8,044 nucleotides of DNA from Alphaproteobacteria bacterium (GTDB lineage: Bacteria > Pseudomonadota > Alphaproteobacteria > Puniceispirillales > UBA1172), in contig JAGWAQ010000070.1 of NCBI GenBank assembly GCA_021296375.1, positions 1 to 8,044 of the forward strand, read 5' to 3'. The notes beneath the pieces are model-generated. The model ran no database searches and had not been told where the DNA came from. It saw only the letters and a program-made list of their open reading frames with translations. The translations under genes were made by a program, and so were the position numbers. Positions 5,801 through 8,044 of this stretch are shown piece after piece. Each line of letters opens with the position of its first letter. Position 1 is the first letter of the stretch.

Positions 5801-7365
5801 GCGACGTCTCCCTGCCGTGGGGCTTGCGGGGCCGCCCCGCCCATCAACAGCCCGACGGCTTCAGCGGTCAGTTCGGATGCCGGTTGCGCGGCGCTCATGA
5901 CGCCAGCGTTCAGAACAGCAATGCGGGACGACAGGCTGAAAATTTCCTCCAGATCCTGGCTGATGAGGATGATCCCGCACCCTTGCTCCGCCAGCGCCAG
6001 CAGGGACCGGCGAATCATGGTGGCGGCGCCGACATCAACCCCCCAGGTGGGCTGGGCAATGATCGCCAGTTGCGGGGCCGTCATCAGCATCCGCCCCATG
6101 ATGAATTTCTGCAGATTGCCGCCCGACAATTGACGGGCCTGAGGGTTGTCACGGGGGGTGCGGACGTCGTGATTTTTAATGATCTCGCGGGTCATGTCCT
6201 CCCCCATGCCGGCATGGGTCATCATGCGGCGGAACAAGCCCGGGCTTTTGCTCATGCGGTCGTAATGGGTCAGGAAGGTGTTTTCCATCAGCGTCATGTC
6301 GGGGATGGCGGCATGGCCATTGCGTTCTTCGGGGACCATTTCCATCCCCATGCGGCGGCGTTCCCGGGGGCCGCTGCGGCCAATGCCGACGCCGTTATAG
6401 CTGATCATGTCATCGTCAGGGCACCGCCATTCGCCGCTCAAGGCTTCCGCCAATTCCTCCTGGCCATTGCCGGAAATGCCGGCGATACCCAGAATTTCCC
6501 CCGCCGCGACATCGAGATGGATATTGCTCAGGGGGGTGGCAAAGGCGCTTTCGGCAGGACGGCTCAAGCCGTTGATGGCGAACACCGCCTTGCGGTCCTT
6601 GTCGGTGGTGGCTTTATCCTGGCGGCGTTCGATCCAGTCGACTTTATCCCCCACCATCATTTCGGCCATGGCGCGGGTGCTGCTTTTTTTCGGGATGACG
6701 TCACCGACATTCTTGCCGCCGCGCAGGATGGTGGCTTTTTCCGTCAGGGCCATGATCTCATCCAGCTTGTGGCTGATGTAAAGCACCGCGCAGCCTTCAT
6801 CGGAAAGCTTGCGCAAGACGTCAAACAGCCGCTCACTTTCCTGGGGGGTGAGAACGGAGGTCGGTTCATCCATGATCAACAGCTTCGGGTCCTGAAGAAG
6901 GCAGCGCAGGATTTCAACCCGTTGCTGCTCCCCCACCGACAAATCCCCGACGGGACGGTCAGGGTCAATCGCCAGCCCCCAGCGTTGCGATGCCTCACGG
7001 ATACGGCCGCTCAACGCCGACAGTTGCGGCGCGTCATCAAGGGCAAGGGCAATGTTCTCCGCCACGGTCAGGGCAGGGAACAGCGAGAAATGCTGGAACA
7101 CCATGGCAATCCCCATGGCGCGCGCCGCTTTCGGTGAGCTGATCGTCACCTCTTCGCCATTCCAGATAAACGCGCCTTCATCAGGGCTCAGCACCCCGTA
7201 AAGCATTTTCACGAACGTCGATTTGCCGGCGCCGTTTTCCCCCAGAAGCGCATGAATAGCCCCCGGCTGGATGGTGAAATCAACCTGGTCATTGGCGGTG
7301 AAATCACCAAATCTTTTGGTGATGGCGTTGGCCGTAAGCAAGGCGGTGGTGGCGGCGGCAGGCAT
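5797..7365 (-). CDS. Two-domain ABC importer ATPase of the BMP/nucleoside type
   Basis: A 522-residue cytoplasmic ATPase with two fused nucleotide-binding domains, the usual form in ribose- and BMP-type importers. Domain 1 is complete: Walker A GENGAGKST (42-50), Q-loop Q91, signature LSVGEQQ (142-148), Walker B LLIMDE (162-167) and H-loop H199. Domain 2 is catalytically degenerate: the P-loop reads GISGNGQEE (296-304) without the Lys-Ser/Thr, the Walker B acid pair is replaced by A-Q before PTWGVDVGA (433-447), and the H-loop position has Gln (ISQDLEE, Q470). Its signature LSGGNLQK (413-420) is intact. One working and one broken site is normal for this family. The ATG at 7363-7365 is the first start codon after the upstream in-frame stop; its Shine-Dalgarno is weak (CGGAAA, 7371-7376). 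It is the first gene of the operon, and its stop overlaps permease 1 by four bases. Confidence 0.95.
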   Translation of the reverse strand: MPAAATTALLTANAITKRFGDFTANDQVDFTIQPGAIHALLGENGAGKSTFVKMLYGVLSPDEGAFIWNGEEVTISSPKAARAMGIAMVFQHFSLFPALTVAENIALALDDAPQLSALSGRIREASQRWGLAIDPDRPVGDLSVGEQQRVEILRCLLQDPKLLIMDEPTSVLTPQESERLFDVLRKLSDEGCAVLYISHKLDEIMALTEKATILRGGKNVGDVIPKKSSTRAMAEMMVGDKVDWIERRQDKATTDKDRKAVFAINGLSRPAESAFATPLSNIHLDVAAGEILGIAGISGNGQEELAEALSGEWRCPDDDMISYNGVGIGRSGPRERRRMGMEMVPEERNGHAAIPDMTLMENTFLTHYDRMSKSPGLFRRMMTHAGMGEDMTREIIKNHDVRTPRDNPQARQLSGGNLQKFIMGRMLMTAPQLAIIAQPTWGVDVGAATMIRRSLLALAEQGCGIILISQDLEEIFSLSSRIAVLNAGVMSAAQPASELTAEAVGLLMGGAAPQAPRQGDVA

Positions 7366-7409
7366 GGGTGTTTCCGTCTTATTTCGTCGCGCATGACTTT
7401 ATCGTTACC

Positions 7410-7448
7410 GATGCCAAAAGGCCAGAATTTATCTGCTCTTTTGGCGTC
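7410..7448. repeat. Near-perfect 11-bp inverted repeat over the operon promoter
   Basis: GATGCCAAAAG (7410-7420) and CTTTTGGCGTC (7438-7448) match at 10 of 11 positions, spaced by 17 bases, so the arm centres are 28 bp apart. The centre falls on the candidate -10 box of the importer operon. It may be a repressor operator or, less likely, a weak terminator of the upstream transporter gene: there is no T run outside the stem. Confidence 0.45.
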
Positions 7449-7456
7449 GTCGTCAG
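7428..7456 (-). promoter_or_regulatory. Candidate promoter of the importer operon
   Basis: On the minus strand CTGACG (7451-7456) and GATAAA (7428-7433) are separated by exactly 17 bp and lie about 65-90 bases before the ATPase start. Both hexamers are only moderate matches to sigma-70-type boxes. Position in a 109-bp gap between two same-strand genes supports it, but read-through from the DMT gene is an alternative. Confidence 0.35.
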
Positions 7457-7461
7457 GGCCG

Positions 7462-7475
7462 GGGCGGTTCCGCCC
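7462..7475 (-). other. Short GC-rich hairpin at the end of the DMT gene
   Basis: GGGCGG (7462-7467) pairs with CCGCCC (7470-7475) around two bases; its first minus-strand base is the last of the DMT stop codon. No T run follows, so it could only pause or help Rho-dependent termination. A two-base loop would force opening of the top pairs. Confidence 0.3.
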
Positions 7476-8044
7476 TAGCTTGACTGAAGCTGGCTTTCGC
7501 GATGGAAGATATAAAGCCCGGAGCCGATGAAAATGCTGACGCCGATGACGGTCGCGCTATCGGGGGTATTGCCAAACACCAGATAGCCAAACACCACCGC
7601 GCCAATAATCTCGACATACTGGAAAGGCGCCAGCACCGACGCTTCGGCGTAACGCACCGCATGGACAAGAATCAAATGCCCCACGGTCGCCACCAGCCCC
7701 AGCCCCAGCACCCAGCTGATCTCAACCCCTTGCGGCAGGGACGGGGTGAAGACGGCGATCCCCAACGCATCGCCAATCATCAGGCACAGGCTCAGGGATA
7801 CCAGCGCCGACAGCCCCACCATCCATTGCATCTGAAACGGGTGGACGCGGCCTGATAATTTGCGCGTAAAGAGAAAATAAAACGCAAAACACAACGCCGC
7901 ACCCAGAGGGTAAAGCGCCGGGGCGCCGACATTCATGAAAGTGGGGCGGATGATGATCAGCGCGCCGATAAACCCGATGATGATGGCCATGATGCGCCGT
8001 ATCCGGATCACCTCCCCTAAAAAGAGGGCGGAGATAATGGTCAG
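7475..8044 (-). CDS. EamA/DMT-family transporter, 5' end outside window
   Basis: The visible 189 residues are the C-terminal two thirds of a drug/metabolite transporter superfamily inner-membrane protein (usually ~290-300 residues, ten helices, two EamA repeats). The reading frame is open to the window edge. The first visible residues, LTIISALFLGEV, are the typical end of the first EamA repeat (the LGE motif before a basic turn and the next helix). An in-frame GTG at 8009-8011 falls within this motif and is not the real start. The second repeat follows: a helix with FYFLFTRKL, a helix around MVGLSALVSLSLCLMIG, GLGLVATVGHLILVHAVRYAEAS, PFQYVEIIGAVVFGYLVFG and a last helix ending YIFHRE. Substrate is unknown; relatives export amino acids, metabolites or drugs. 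It lies 109 bp upstream of the importer operon on the same strand, with no sign of a functional link. Confidence 0.9.
   Translation of the reverse strand: MTIISALFLGEVIRIRRIMAIIIGFIGALIIIRPTFMNVGAPALYPLGAALCFAFYFLFTRKLSGRVHPFQMQWMVGLSALVSLSLCLMIGDALGIAVFTPSLPQGVEISWVLGLGLVATVGHLILVHAVRYAEASVLAPFQYVEIIGAVVFGYLVFGNTPDSATVIGVSIFIGSGLYIFHRESQLQSS

Noticed and set aside
5725..7137. Long plus-strand open frame (470 codons) opposite the ATPase gene
   Set aside because: It is antisense to a well-conserved gene; its translation is rich in His, Gln, Gly and Ala with no domain, typical of a frame kept open by G+C-biased codon use.
7366..7474. Purine-type riboswitch before the importer operon
   Set aside because: No three-way junction pattern with the conserved loop sequences could be drawn; only simple inverted repeats are visible.
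8009..8011. GTG as start of the DMT transporter
   Set aside because: The frame stays open to the window edge and the residues before it (ALFLGE) belong to the conserved EamA motif, so the gene is cut by the window rather than starting here.

Overview
The window reads as ordinary chromosomal sequence from an alphaproteobacterium. The basis is protein style (a periplasmic rather than lipidated BMP-family binding protein, EamA and VOC family sequences), moderately high G+C with G/C-rich third positions in the transporter genes, and Rho-independent terminators with long T runs. A marine Rhodospirillales- or SAR116-like host is a guess; no marker gene is present to settle it.

Layout. Positions 1-248 hold no gene: an 8-bp inverted repeat, an 11-bp tandem duplication, a purine/G-rich run and the terminator of the first gene. 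A minus-strand gene (249-1355) encodes a secreted 368-residue protein: signal peptide, Ser/Ala/Thr-rich linker, then three tandem ~97-residue Ig-like repeats, each with an acidic D-(D/E)-D-G motif. It is divergent from a small plus-strand gene (1575-1874) encoding an unrecognised 99-residue protein. The 219-bp AT-rich spacer between them carries a TATAAT box and overlapping GATGACG/CGTCATC palindromes. The small gene ends inside a four-copy 17-bp tandem repeat, followed by a second ~12-bp repeat. A convergent minus-strand gene (1990-2469) encodes a VOC-superfamily metalloenzyme-like protein.

The largest block (2590-7365, minus strand) is a four-gene operon for a BMP/PnrA-type ABC importer, in transcription order: two-domain ATPase, permease 1, permease 2, periplasmic binding protein. 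The first three genes are joined by 4-bp ATGA overlaps. The binding protein follows a 119-bp spacer with a perfect 8-bp stem hairpin just before its Shine-Dalgarno, and the operon ends in a strong terminator. The family imports purine nucleosides or related small molecules, but the substrate here cannot be read from the sequence. A candidate promoter overlapped by a palindrome lies before the ATPase. The window ends inside an upstream minus-strand EamA/DMT transporter gene (7475-8044, 5' end outside the window).

There is no mobile element, phage, CRISPR array, RNA gene or defence system that I can support. I found no clear undescribed system. The best candidates for a second look are the free-standing repeat protein, the 17-bp array at the end of the small gene, and the palindromes placed over promoters and before the binding-protein gene.
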